From the NCBI GenBank assembly GCA_039819225.1, contig JBCBSN010000271.1, positions 1 through 5,716 on the forward strand: DNA of 5,716 nt, read 5' to 3'. The translations under genes and the position numbers were made by a program. Of this stretch, positions 5,433 to 5,716 are shown in pieces (the first letter of the stretch is position 1; each line of letters starts with the position of its first letter). The DNA is from Ulvibacterium sp039819225 (lineage in GTDB: Bacteria; Bacteroidota; Bacteroidia; Flavobacteriales; Flavobacteriaceae). The notes beneath the pieces are model-generated. The model saw nothing but the letters and a program-made list of their open reading frames with translations. It had not been told where the DNA came from and ran no database searches.

Positions 5433-5716
5433 CTAATCTATCCGCTCAAACCCGCAATACGGCACTAAAACCTCCGGAATCCGGATGCCGTCCGGGGTTT
5501 GGTAGTTTTCCAAGATCCCTGCCAATACCCGCGGCAGGGCCAAGGCGCTTCCGTTGAGGGTATGGGCCAACTGTCGTTTGCCGTTTTCATCTTTGAAGCG
5601 CAATTTTAAACGATTGGCCTGGAAGGCCTCAAAATTGGAAACGGAACTGATTTCCAACCAGCGGTCCTGGGCGGTGGAGAAGACCTCAAAATCATAGGTA
5701 AGGGCGGACGTGAAAC
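5433..5716 (-). CDS. serS: Seryl-tRNA synthetase, C-terminal part
   Basis: The frame is open from the window edge to TAG at 5435-5433 and gives 93 whole codons of the class II catalytic domain; the 5' part of the gene is outside the window. The visible sequence starts FTSALTYDFEVFSTAQDRW. It then has the SerRS signature LEISSVSNFEAFQANR (the E-I-S-S-x-S-N segment that lines the active site) and class II motif 3 as AHTLNGSALALPRVL, whose Arg contacts ATP. It closes with IRIPEVLVPYCGFERID, the normal C-terminus in this phylum. The enzyme charges tRNA-Ser (and tRNA-Sec where present) with serine in the cytoplasm. The TTG at 5657 is an internal Leu codon, not a start. No frameshift or missing residue is seen in the visible part. 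Confidence 0.96.
   Translation of the reverse strand, partial: FTSALTYDFEVFSTAQDRWLEISSVSNFEAFQANRLKLRFKDENGKRQLAHTLNGSALALPRVLAGILENYQTPDGIRIPEVLVPYCGFERID

Noticed and set aside
5433..5657. Separate 74-residue gene starting at 5657
   Set aside because: The apparent start is a Leu TTG inside SerRS; the same frame continues to the window edge with matching SerRS sequence.

Overview
The window reads as a stretch of a Bacteroidota chromosome, most likely from a marine-type member of the Flavobacteriaceae. Three things point there: the protein sequences (a Flavobacteriaceae-style MgtE, a DUF4286 protein beside RsmA, a SerRS ending in GFERID), two TATCTTTG elements matching the Bacteroidota promoter -7 consensus TAnnTTTG, and the lack of recognisable Shine-Dalgarno sequences. 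All supported genes lie on the minus strand, so transcription runs from high to low coordinates. The species cannot be named from this sequence.

Layout in transcription order. The window opens inside serS (C-terminal part, stop at 5433). A short gap carries a weak terminator-like hairpin and then a TATCTTTG promoter element directly in front of a 595-residue secreted or periplasmic tetratricopeptide-repeat protein (5365-3578). A 257-bp noncoding gap (3321-3577) follows, with a three-copy 19-bp tandem repeat, an imperfect 19-bp inverted repeat and low-complexity mosaic sequence. Then come a small DUF4286 protein (3320-3009), a second TATCTTTG element, rsmA (2942-2088) and mgtE (2101-749), the last two overlapping by 14 bp. 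The window ends with a compact zeta-toxin-like P-loop kinase gene (712-131) overlapped by a small lysine-rich ORF that runs off the left edge (141-1).

The serS to mgtE part looks like ordinary core genome: tRNA charging, 16S rRNA dimethylation and magnesium uptake, with two uncharacterised neighbours. The rsmA-mgtE overlap suggests one transcript and possible translational coupling. The left 712 bp differ: hand-counted G+C is about 37% in the kinase gene and about 33% in the small ORF, against about 51% in a sampled part of mgtE. With the kinase/small-ORF pairing, this suggests an acquired accessory module, possibly a toxin-antitoxin-like pair, placed downstream of a core operon. It is the most interesting part of the window, but the kinase family is already known and I cannot show that the module is new.

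Three starts need care. The kinase can only start at a TTG. rsmA and the TPR gene should both start downstream of their longest ORF, because the longer versions read through a promoter element or lack family support.
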